Assembly (NCBI GenBank): GCA_040954595.2
Contig: CM082577.2
Location: 248,001-312,000 of the forward strand
DNA: 64,000 bases
Direction of reading: 5' to 3'
Origin: Balanoglossus misakiensis
Lineage: Eukaryota; Hemichordata
Notes under the pieces: model-generated
What the model was told of the DNA's origin: nothing
The model's database searches: none
What the model saw: the letters and a program-made list of their open reading frames with translations, nothing else
Made by a program: the position numbers and the translations under genes
Shown: positions 25,201 to 36,600 of the stretch, piece after piece
Layout: each line of letters starts with the position of its first letter
Position numbering within the stretch: the first letter of the stretch is position 1

Positions 25201-28200
25201 TGTCAGTTCCTTTTGCAGATTTCATTATATTATTTCAAAGATTTTTCCACTAAAAAAGTTAGACCACCTCCCAAATATTAAACTTCATAATTTCCAAAAT
25301 TGAATAAGCCCACAAAGCTTGTTTGTTTTGTTCACTACGGTAACATTGGATGAGTTCTTTGACCTTTGACCTACCTGACTGATCTTCTAGATCCAGCAGT
25401 GCCCCCTCTAGAGCCCGGTGTTGACACTGCTGAGGGCATGTAACTACCAAAATTGAAATCTTCCTCCTTGGAATCTAGAAGCAAACAGAGGCAGAGAAAT
25501 GAGTAACAAATAAGTCAGGGATGTACAATGTATCCAGTGTTCTTCCTGCAAAGAGTATAGACATAAAGGATGCAACAACAGTTTCAGGATTTGTAGATTT
25601 CTGTCAATTATCAAAGTGTGTACGCCTTAAATGTATGTATTTTCTGAAAACCAAGATATATACCAGAATTTTTGATAGCTTAGTTCAAATGAGTGTAATT
25701 TGGCAATAGACAGGCTTACCGGGTTTATTCTTAGTATACTTCTTGTCCAGCACAAACTCTCTCCTTTCACCAGTCGGTGGTCTCTCCAGAATTTTTGAAG
25801 TGTTGCCTTTACCAAACAGTTCGTTGACTTTTGACTTGGCTTTCTCAATCTCTTGATCTTCACTTTTGCCACTTTTCTTTCCTGTTTTATAGAAAGGAAA
25901 ACAAATTAATGATAAAATATAATTTGGTCAATTTTCTGCAGGACAGAACTGTCAACAGATAAAAACTCTTAACAAAAATACAGAAGCTATTTCCTGATTT
26001 GCCCATTAGAGTGTGTTCAGGTCACAAGGATGTTCCTGACCCAATCAAAATTCATCTAACATAAGCATGACGGTGATTCTTACCCCTAGGACTGTCACCA
26101 AATCCCAGTGTGTCCAATACATCTAAATCATCCCCAATGTCAACCTCATCTCTTTTCTTCCTTGCTGGTGCTTTCTTCTGAGTTGGACCACTGTCTTCAA
26201 CTACAACAAAAAATTATACAAGTCTGATTTTGATTGTTTGAGAGACTTTAAACTTTTGTACACCAAAAAACCAACATTATTCTTCAGACAAGAGACACTG
26301 AGATCAGAGACAAGCACTTACTGACTGCAGCAGGTTGCGTGTCTTTCTCTTCTGGTTCTTTCACTGTCTTTGTTGCCATCGGTTTTGTCTTTGTCTTGGA
26401 TGGTTTGGGCTGGTCATCTTCATCATCGGACAGCCCAAGTCCAGCCAATGGGTCATCCTCATCAAATGCTACACACAAGCACAAAATCATAGAATGTAAT
26501 GAGTCATAAAATATTCAAAACAGGCAGGTAATAATACAAGTGGTAATTCTTTGTACAGGATTGGAGAGTATCATGCAGTATCTACTGTGTTAATATTGAT
26601 AAACGAATTTTGCATGATACTCTCCAGAATATAGCCAGTTTGTCCTTTCCAGATGTCAATTTTTTTGTTTATATTCACTGGACTGTTTTGAAAATTTCCA
26701 GCAGTCAGCTTGAATTATTAGACTATTTACTCATGCATAAGTCGACATCATATATTCTCATGACGCATGATGTTGGTTCAACAAGCACACTGCATATACA
26801 ATAAAGAAGAGAGCAACATTTTTTTCAATGACGTCATTTCTGATATACAGAAACTACCTGCTTGTAGTAGTCCAATTTCATTATTTTCAATAGCAGGTTA
26901 TTAACATTAGGAGAAGGGGGTACAGGCAACATGTGTCAAAATAATCAGACCTATAAAACTGGTCATATAGCTTACCACCAAAATCCATCTTTGGTTTGGT
27001 TTTGGGAGTGACTTTTGCCGGAGCTGAAGATGTTCTGGCCGGAAGCGATGTGTCCTTTTTCAAGGATTCACTCAGCAGATTTGACAACTCATCCTCAATT
27101 TCTGTTAAGAAATGATACCATTACCAATGTACGTGTCAGTGTAGGACCATTGTATAAAATATCATTTGAATGGTGATGACATATTAGACTCGCCCAACTT
27201 TACCACCAATTAATCTGTGCATGATGACAGATTTACTGCATTGTTACATGAGGTCAGAGGGCGGTCTTTAAATCCTTGTTGAAACTTTGAGGAGATTAAT
27301 TGCGTCTCCAATCATCATTCTTCATTGCTGAGGTCATTTCAGTTAATAACACCTACTTGACACAATGACTGACTGGAATTTCACAGTGTAAATCACATGA
27401 ACATCATTAATACCACATCCGTGCAGCAAACTGTGAGCAAAATTCCAACCAGAATATTATGATTTGTCTTAGGGAGTGGATGGCTTGATTTTTCAGAATT
27501 ACAAAGTGTACTTAGATTTTTCTGGTATTTTCTAGTAATTTGTGCTAGTCTCTCTAAGAATTGTTATGGCATTGGGGTTTTGTTTTATTTTTTATAAACA
27601 GTTCCTCTGTAACTGAATATTTTTACAGACTGTTTAACTACTAGTATGTGATTCACGGTACTTGTGTGATATTTACCACTTCAATGAAAATACCAATAAT
27701 ACAGTTGCATTCCAGTCATTGGTCCTTTCCTTATATGCCTATCCAGCCATTCATCCATCCCTACAATTGTATATACCAATTAATCTATCCACACACAATA
27801 CTACCAACATCACTACAACTTCTCACAGTTATCCAAAAGCCAGATAAAAGCTAACACCCACCCTTTTTCTTCTTCTCATCTACTTGACTTGTCTTGTTGT
27901 CAGGAAGGCCTCTTGTCACTTTCTGTGGCTCTGTCTTCACTGGCACACTGCTGCTGCTGCTCGATTTCTTCTTCAATGATCCCAGCAACTCATCATCCAT
28001 GTCATCCACACCCTGCAGACACAAACATTATCAGCGCCATGCACAAGTGGTAATCGAATTATTATGAACTTTGTCAGACACAAGAAAATTCAGAGTTTCT
28101 TCTGCATTAACTGGGACAAACAAGTGACAACACATACCAGATGTTTCAATAAGATATATATGTGGATTGTGAATTGTACTGTGTTTAGTCATTGTCATAC

Positions 28201-29956
28201 ATTCTCCACAAATTCAAAGAGCTATTATTCTGCTAAACCTATAACCTTTAGAAGATATATATTATTAATATTTAACTGAGTAATGATTCTTCCACAATAT
28301 TCAACTATACAACATACCTCCAAGGCTTTAGCTATTTCTGTGGGATCAGCTTCAGAGACTTCTGACTGGAAATAGAAAGAAAGAGTGTTGGTGATAGTAC
28401 AGTTGGTGAAATGGAAAGTATTGTTATTCGGTTTTTTTAATTGTGGATTTTATTATTCTCCTTTGCAAGCATAATAAAAGTCAGAAATAAAACATAGCAA
28501 AAATCCTGACATACCATTTCACTTGCTTCTCCAAGCTCTGCTGCCAAGGTACTGTAAAAATCTTCATCTCTGAATCAGGAAAAAGTGAAGAAACGGGGTT
28601 AACTTTGTTGATGTACATAAATGCTTTAATTTACATTATGTTGAAAATGGCCCTGTAATCAAATACATGTCTATTGTTATTAATTAATGTTTGCTGAGAG
28701 CAAATTTTCCAAGGCATTCATAAAAATTCACATATGTTCTTTTAAACTCAAAATCTTACTTCTTTTGTGTGGTGAGTGGGCTACCTCTGGTGGTGATTGG
28801 ACTACTTCGAACACCGGCCTTTTTCTTTGGAGTGTCATCTGAAAAGAGATTGAAATGTGACAGGTTCTACATGTACATGCAAAATCTCAAACAGTCACAG
28901 TATGCTCACTAGCCCTCGATATGTCTAGATTCATTGTATTCTCCACCTAGATGACAAAGTAGGGAATAGATTTCAAGATGATCTTTTTACCAATAACTAC
29001 TGTCTCTCTACCATGCAAAAATAAACTAAAGGAAAATCTTCATAAACTTGATTTGACAATTGATTGCAAAATTGTATTTACTCATGAATTGCATATACAA
29101 TAAAATAAAATACTAAAACAGGACTTTTAATATGGGAATATTAATTGTAAAATGCAACTGATTTGATTGAATATCTTCATGCTTACTGTGATGATCATTA
29201 TTTCCACTCACCATCATTTCCCAGCAAATCACCCAACACATCATCATATGATGTATCCCTGGCTGTAGTGAAGAACAAAGAGGGGAGCTGAGTGAGACAA
29301 GCATGAATTTCATGATACACTGATCTAACCAGTAATTGAGTGTGGCAAATGTGAGTAAAGTTTATATGCATGACGTTCATATTCAGAAATTACTGACGAT
29401 CATCTTAAATTAAATTCTTTCTGATATACAAGTTAGAAAAGTAACAACACCACCACTGCAATGTCCAGAAAAAATCCTGAAATCACTAAATCATAGAGAA
29501 TCTTTAGGAATAACGTCGGTCAGTCTGGAGATATGAATTTTGGTTAAGTCCCACTTTTAAATTAATGATCGATCGTGCATTTACGTTACAAACTTGATGA
29601 CAGGTCAACTGTTGGCCTTTGTTGATATCATAGACCCTAGAGAAAAAGGGTCTATGTTGATATTTACATTTTGTTACAGTGTTTCACTCACCTCTTGGTC
29701 GCCTGCCGCCAAGGCCAGGAAATGTGGATGACTGAAATGAACAAGTAAAGACGGAAAGGTAAGACAAAGCCATACGGTTTCATTAAATTCAGTCCAACTA
29801 GTGACCGGGACGATCAAATCTATCCACACACAAAAAAATTATTCCGTTATTGGCTTCCGGCCAACGACGGTTGCAAGGGACGCTTTCACAAAACTGAACA
29901 CCCAACAAGGGAAATGGCGTAATATAGAAGACCGATACTTCTCTTACCTTGCTCAT
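16203..29956 (-). CDS. FBF1: Fas-binding factor 1 homologue (centriolar distal appendage / junction protein)
   Basis: Thirty exons give about 1262 residues (human about 1130): 29948-29956, 29692-29731, 29212-29262, 28760-28838, 28515-28569, 28318-28365, 27862-28012, 26976-27101, 26322-26468, 26084-26200, 25720-25881, 25375-25474, 24778-25080, 24497-24586, 22900-22967, 22296-22642, 21948-22100, 21465-21536, 21172-21272, 20814-21020, 20389-20496, 20052-20191, 19621-19739, 19148-19270, 18863-19006, 17762-17980, 17195-17332, 16898-16988, 16568-16749, 16203-16301. FBF1 anchors distal appendages that tether the ciliary gate. Supporting signatures are an N-terminal DDVLGDLLG motif, a DEDFYSTLAAE acidic segment, a DTLGFGDSP motif, three (D)WLGL/YLGL repeats near residues 375-460, a long Gln/Glu/Lys-rich coiled coil from about residue 630 to 1140, and the C-terminus FLEDESFYLETLK resembling human FBF1's FL.EEQFFLETLK. 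The 22642 exon start uses a gcag acceptor with a poor pyrimidine tract. The more obvious acceptor upstream (about 22678) would create a stop. Intact otherwise. Confidence 0.92.
23661..23754. repeat. tandem duplication, two 47-bp units
   Basis: Units 23661-23707 and 23708-23754 differ at a single base (acatgt versus acgtgt). Recent duplication inside an FBF1 intron. Confidence 0.9.
29629..29656. repeat. short perfect hairpin
   Basis: catagaccct and agggtctatg flank an 8-base A-rich loop in the second FBF1 intron. Flanking gttgatat copies extend the symmetry. Confidence 0.6.
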
Positions 29957-30353
29957 CGTAGTTTTGAGTTTTTGCGCCTATTTAAACGACAGATTCCTCG
30001 ATCCGAATTTTCGGCTTTCTAAACGACAATTTCTGTCCTAGAATAAAGTCTTGCCTTGATACCGCAGTTTCCACTCAAACGTCCGCCATAATGAAAATTT
30101 TCATGCGCATGCGTATGTTGCAGACCAGTTAACTGACCGTCTGTTTGCTCTACCAGACTTATTTATCTAAAGCTAGGGGGATCATGCCGTCGCTCAGACG
30201 TCCAACTACTACCGTCTACCCATGTACCCTGCGTCTACCTTAGTCCTTTAGTGCGCGTGTTCATCAACAAATGTCACAAGGGATGGAGACGGGCCTCCCC
30301 CGCGTTACAACGAAATGATCTTGCTATAAGCGGGAAGAAACAACATCGAAAGC
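29957..30353. promoter_or_regulatory. FBF1 promoter, possibly bidirectional
   Basis: Upstream of the FBF1 start codon on the minus strand. It contains an NRF1-type site atgcgcatgcgt (30103-30114) and, next to it, a YY1-like element reading atggcggac on the minus strand (about 30082-30090), both typical of TATA-less housekeeping promoters. A candidate coding first exon on the plus strand starts at 30354. Confidence 0.55.
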
Positions 30354-30414
30354 ATGCCGCATTTGGAGAAACAATCCGCCATGGACCAGAAATTTGACTT
30401 TTTGTCAATGCATG
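30354..30414 (+). CDS. candidate alternative first coding exon
   Basis: An ATG opens a 61-base frame ending in a strong donor (catg/gtaagt), so the exon ends in phase 1. It encodes MPHLEKQSAMDQKFDF plus four residues. The CARD exon at 37634 needs a phase-1 donor, so this could be a distal first exon of the CARD-Death gene driven by the promoter shared with FBF1. It could instead start a separate short or noncoding transcript. No sequence similarity supports it. Confidence 0.35.
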
Positions 30415-31500
30415 GTAAGTTTATACTCTGAAACATGCTTACGCCTGGTTTAATGATGGTTGTTCTAGATGTAGATCAGAAAGTTTATTATATTAAATGT
30501 CTAAGTTTGTTTGTTTGGGGGCAAAATGACAGAGTGTCATCAAATCGTACCTAGGGAAGAAATAATTTATAATTCACAAGCCAGTTTTGACTACTAAGCT
30601 TATTACTGCCACTTTTACCGATAGTAACCAAAATGTTCAAAAGTGTTGCCAAACTTTATCTATGTGGATTTACAAATAAATGAACATAAAAACATTGTTT
30701 TTAGTTACTAAAATGGTTCCACCCAAGTCAAATGCATCACACTAGGGGAGACAGACGCTTGCACTTGTATTGAACTTGTAAGCGGCAAAATTTGAGCGGT
30801 ATAGCATTCAAGTGTTACTCCAGTTATAACGATAATTTATGAATTTTGTGGTATAAAAATTACATGATCACAAAAAGTGTGTCGCATACAGGGATTATTG
30901 GTGATCATGCCCCACGTCTTTCAAGAGTTAGCAAGGAAATGTGCGAAATCGAAAGAATAGACACGATGGCCTAATGAAATCGAGCTTGAAAACTATTTTG
31001 TCATAGTGTTGCTTTAATATTATATGACGCTGAGCTGAGCTCTCCTTCAATAATGGATGATATTCACATAGTTACATAGAAAGGGAGATTAAAGTTCATG
31101 CATAGTAGACATTGAATTTTTAAATGCCACGCATTTCAAGAAATAGATACATTAATTATGAACCGATGAAAAGGAGTATTACCTGCACAATGCAAGTAAC
31201 CTTTACGCCCTCTATGGATTGGATACTGACATCTTGCCTTTTAAAAAAAGAAAGCACGTGACACACGTCGCGGATAAGGTGCCTGGAGCTATGGTAACAG
31301 AAACGAAAGTCGCGCGGCACAAACGTTTACATGTATGTGTAAAATGAGAGTGTACGTACCACGATTGCGATGTGATGGCCACGATTTTTTCAGTATTTCT
31401 GATAAAAATTTCAAGTACATTTGCGTGTTTTTGAAACATGATAATGTTCAATTAAAATTCCCTCGGCTGTAACTTTTGGATGGATTTTACAACATTTTAC

Positions 31501-31545
31501 ATCATCATCATCATCATCATCATCATCATGACGACGACGACGACA
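31501..31545. repeat. microsatellite (atc)n followed by (gac)n
   Basis: About nine atc units run directly into about five gac units. Confidence 0.9.
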
Positions 31546-31718
31546 ATCGTTTGCCTATACTGTATGCGCACGCGTGAGTTTCTCACAAATCTTTTGGGAT
31601 AAGTTCCCAACATTTTTAAACTCGTAGAACAGACATACAACTGAACAAAAAACACCAAACATGACAAATTCGGGAACGAGACTGGAACGCGTCTTAAACG
31701 GAACAACCCACCAGTCTG

Positions 31719-31770
31719 TACACAGAGTTCATGATGAATACAAGTACACAGAGTTCATGATGAATACAAA
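31719..31770. repeat. tandem duplication, two 26-bp units
   Basis: Units 31719-31744 and 31745-31770 are identical except for the last base. Confidence 0.9.
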
Positions 31771-32815
31771 GTAGCAAGGGGCTTGTCAGTAGGGCAATAA
31801 CTTGTAGTTGCCATGCTCTTTTCAAATTACGACTTGGCACCAGTTTGATTTCGTAATGGGTGGATTTTATCGATGCCGTGGGGGAATTATATACTATTAT
31901 ATGAAAGTTGAATTAAAATCCCCCCGGACGAGATAAACAACACTGGGATTTAGACAGAAAGAATGACGTCATCAAGTCGAAATTAATCAGACTTTGCCTC
32001 GTAGTTTTTTGTGTGTTGATCCTATCAACCCATCCAAGCAGCCATGATGTCGAACACACGATTTTGATATCCTCATGTACACATATTTTTTTTTTATTTT
32101 CTGAAGAAAACTACGATTTTACGTTTAGTAAGATTTAAGAACATTTGGTTATATAATGTATCCTAATTTGGCTCAAAAAACCTACATTTTATGACCTGGG
32201 TCGTAAACTCAGGGGCTTGAATGGCGCCTGTGGTTTGACACTCAATATTTTAATCCCGCCTTTTCGCGTCGGAATAAATCTTTGAAACATAAATCTATTG
32301 TAGATTGGTTTAATGTTTAAACGCTTACAAAAAGCGACCAGTGCATCTATAGTGTGTCGAGTACAATCGCCGGGGGTTGACGCTGTTTTGATCTCCCACA
32401 TTAGAAGTTTGTTTGTAGTATTTGTCATGGCAGTTCCAAGGGAGGGATTGACCCGCGGGGAAATCAATAAACAGCGAGGCGTTAATCTTCAAAGCTGTAC
32501 TTGTTGCATTGTACACACCAGTCGAGTGTCGGAAGCCAGAGTTCATAAAGATAAAACACCACGGCTTGTGATCGATTGGCCTATTTGGAGATAGCAGTAC
32601 ACGAGAGTGTATGTGTGTATAGTACATGTAACATGCAGTGGACGTATTAAACAAATGTGTAACAAGAACACAAAACAGCGTTCGGAGGACTTCTTAGCGA
32701 CGGGCCTGGCTACAGTTTCATATCACGGAGGGTGGTGATCGGTTAGGGCCTAACGAGATTGGCCTAACGAGATTTCTGCCAACATCTCATGTTCAGCCCG
32801 CAGCCAACTCGTCAC

Positions 32816-32832
32816 GTTGCCATGACGGTAAC
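32816..32832. promoter_or_regulatory. RFX-like half sites (weak)
   Basis: gttgcc and ggtaac flank atgac. Both half sites fit the RFX X-box but the 5-base spacer is longer than the usual 0-3. Confidence 0.2.
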
Positions 32833-33631
32833 TAAGCAAGAAGTAATGCTTGACATTCAACCAAATTGGAGCTTACAAGTTACAACCCCACAAAAAATTC
32901 TTCGAAACTCGCACGAATGCTTCGATCGCTACTAACGACGGCGCCGCTCGTACATTTATTTTTTATGAAGTTCAGAGGACTAGGACACCACAGTCAACCA
33001 GAAGACACACATGGACGTCGGTGTTGATGACTTTTCGACCTGGGTCTTACAGGTGGTATTTTGTTACCCAAAACGATTTCAGTTCGATGGTGCGTTTGTT
33101 TTCAATATATTTTAACCGATATTAGTACATGTACATCTAACACGTCAATATCAAAGATCACTCGTTACGTTCTTTATTGACGAACACTCCCATCACATTG
33201 GGTTGTTGATTGGATGTCGGCTTTGCGTACTAAACGCCTCCACAGAACACAAGAGCGACATGGCATTTGCCCCTGCATGGAATTGGAATTTAATACACAG
33301 AAAAGGACCCGGCCATTGGAGTCGTCGCTTTTTGTGAACTGCAACCCGAGACGAACATAACTCTGTAGGACTGTTTACGAGTAAACCAGGCGAGACATCA
33401 CAACGGTGACCCTGCCAAGCACGTCGCTACAGTTACAACATACCTGTTTATATTATAGTACCCGGCTGTTGCAGAATAATCAGTCGGTATGCTGGAAACG
33501 TGCAACGTGTACAGCGCGATCTGCGAGGCACAGATACGAGCACCGGTAGAGACACGTCGACATAGTGAGTATACAAGGACTCTGAAATAAGAGACGTGCT
33601 CTTTTTAAAACTACATTACAAGAATAACGCG

Positions 33632-36600
33632 ATGGAGAAAAGTTATAGGCCGGCTCGGAATGGTAGCTTGGTCTCGGAGAACACTGACGACTCACACACA
33701 GATAACTTGAATTCGTACGGGACAGGTAAGCCGATGTGTTGTTTATGTACTCCAAGATAATATTACCGCAGTCTATTAAATCCTGAGATTCGTATTCTCT
33801 ACTCCAAGACTACAGCGGAACACCGCAGTTCAATAGATACATATATACTCATTTACCGCTCCAAGAATATGGCTAACTAATGCCGTTATTAGCTTTTGAA
33901 AATCCTGATTTTGAACAAAAGTGAAAGACCTAACTCTTCATCACACAAACAGCGTGATGTCCTCATAAACGGCGGCTTCGAAGCGAGGGGGCGAGATCGA
34001 TGCTGTACCGATTATTTCTTTTGATCGTGGCTTTTGTCGACAATGCAATCGCTTTCAATATTGTGGCTTCTCTTCCAACCGTAAGAAGCTAATTGATGGC
34101 GTATCGTTTATTATCTATCAACCAGTCTCAATTTCAACCACGGATTAAAATGATACGTTTTCTAATAAAGATGTTTATGCCATTTTAAAAAAATAACATT
34201 GAAGTTAATAGGTAGAAGTGAGAAAATTCCCATGTCAATATATTTACTTCCTTTTTCTGAGTTATTTTCGGATTGTAGGCCAAAAATGAAAATTTAAGAC
34301 CCTCGAAGTAATCTCATTGTTCGGGTGAATGTATAGTGAGTGTCAATGATTACAACGAACATATTACAAAAAGACCGTCCACCCAACAATAGCATAATGG
34401 GAAGTGTAACTATGAGAGAGCGAGAGAATAAAAATATAGGGTATCGATCCGGTGTGGACTAAGCTCACACGGCAAACTGCTGAACAATACTAAAATGCGA
34501 CAGTCAATACGGATGACCAAATTGCGAGTATTTACTCAACGCAACATATGGCACTGTCATGCAATTTGAGAGTTTGCCAGGATTGGGGTCCTTAACCCCA
34601 GACAATCATCGGCATCAAATCAGTTTAATACAGATTTACGCGCATTCTATACCGAACTATGTTGAAATTCGAAAACAAGGAGTGTCATTTTCACCGGTTG
34701 AACTTTGATGCTTTTTTTTATTCAGAGCTTCAATGAAACGCGTTTTTGTCGCGTCAAAAGAGAAGGGGGCAGTTACAATAATTAGTGACGTTTACATAGC
34801 ATTAATTTATCTGACAAAAAGATACCGCACATGCGCAGGTGTGTCACGGTATCCTGGCTATTGGGCTATTTCTTCGGCCTTGAACTGAACTCTGAGCTTC
34901 AAACACTTTAGAACACAAAAGAAGAACGTAAATTTCTTTTGACGAATAGTAAAGTGTTTTACCGGTAATATCTAGGACAAAATCAAGCGAGGGAAATTAT
35001 GGAATTTTGTGATTTTTTAAAATCATATGCAGATTGTTTTACATACCACGGTGGAAGAAACACGTCGAAAAATGAAATCCCGTTTTCGATTGAGGGAATT
35101 TCGACGAGAGAGGACGCTATGCTGATGGTACAATTTTGAAAACAGATATTGACACGGGCTACTTCACATCCCTTTTGGGTGGTTTGGTTTCAAGAACAAG
35201 GGGACGCTTAAAAATGCACGAAGTTTGTTCAAACGTTTTTGGCAGCTGCGGAACACTTTCTAGTTTCCTCCAAAACCGACGCGATGATCGACTGTATGTG
35301 TAATTCGATACCACACAACGTTACCCCCTCGAAGACAAGTGTATACTTAAACTTTATCACAAACATGACGCCTGTTATCTATATAGAAGGTTATTCTGCG
35401 AGCAATACACACATTTTTAAATACAAGAACGTCGCGTTACGGGCCTCACAATCCCAACATTCTGGCATTATTGATTTTATTCATTGGGTCCACCCGATCA
35501 AAGGCAAAACTCCATTTGCGCCAGATGCAGTGATCCATCGTTCAATTTGCAGACTTTTCAATCTTCAAAGGTTTTTAAGTGTCCGTGACATACCTGTATC
35601 GACTGATTCAAATGACAAGCAGCGGTAGGCTGAGTAATGCCATACCTCATTGTTTCAGATGTGGCATTTACACGAAAATGCTTTTTACACGCTCCGCTTT
35701 ATATACTCTCTAAACGCACCTATGTTTAGTAAACTGCGTAGGCATGCTTAGTTTAGTTGAACCATCTTGTTTGAACTGATTTTTGCATCAGAAAGTACTG
35801 TATAGACGTGTTTTGATGAATACAGTGGATAAGCTTATATGTCCCAACTCCGATTTCCCTTTGTATGGTGGCGAAAAAAGAACCGAAGTCAGAAGTGTTT
35901 TGGCAAATGAGAGCCCCCCCCCCCACCCCACCCCATGTTCTGGGAAAGCAGATTTTTTAATTAGCTTTGTAATGAACTGGACAAGAACAATAGGAGTTAG
36001 GTTTAATTAAAAAAGGCAATTAAAAAGGGGGCCTTATCAACGGAAAGCCATGATTTGGCTAATCTTTCTATAGCTATGCATTATAGTCTGACATCGCCCC
36101 TATAGTCCACCGGGTCGTGTCCTCTCCTCCTCGCAGCTGTACGGGTTTCAACTATGACTTCTCCGGGGCATCTTAATCCGTCATCGCCAGCCAATTGTGG
36201 CTGCGAGATCCACCATCGACGCACGCCTACATTTCCAACCATTACACGTCTCCGGACCGTACAAGCTTGCATCTCGGGGGAGGGTCTCTCTTTCTGCTCG
36301 AAACCCCTTCCGGATATAGGCATACATGATACACGTGGTATGGATTTGAACTTGAGTTCCGGTAAGTGATGTGCAGACGCGGTTGCTGTATATCATTATT
36401 TTATCTGCTGCTATTATGATCACATGATTGTATATCGGAGGGGAAAACTGCACACAACGGAACATGCAGCTCTGCACACTTCGCACTTTGTATGTTTCGT
36501 ATCCATCACGAAACCCGTCAGGCCACTATTTATTGTTACGAACTGGCCCTAATACGTGGACATTGCCATGGTGACAAGCCACTTGTCAAAGGTTATCTGA

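Larger units (their letters stand above)
30415..33631. other. no gene recognised; microsatellite and small duplications
   Basis: No exon with convincing splice sites on either strand. It contains an (atc)n/(gac)n microsatellite at 31501-31545, a 26-bp tandem pair at 31719-31770 and a 15-bp repeat (ggcctaacgagatt twice) at about 32746-32775. It may be a large 5' intron of the CARD-Death gene if the 30354 exon is used. Confidence 0.55.

Noticed and set aside
29950-30300. RFX X-box at the FBF1 promoter, expected for a ciliary gene
   Set aside because: No paired half sites with proper spacing found; NRF1- and YY1-like sites are present instead.
35239-35628. 129-codon plus frame in the CARD-Death gene intron
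   Set aside because: No recognisable domain and no acceptor/donor pair in matching phase; composition like flanking intron.
36154-36369. 71-codon plus frame reading into the 36340 candidate exon
   Set aside because: Only the last few codons up to the donor are plausible; the upstream part has no motif and continues past the splice site.
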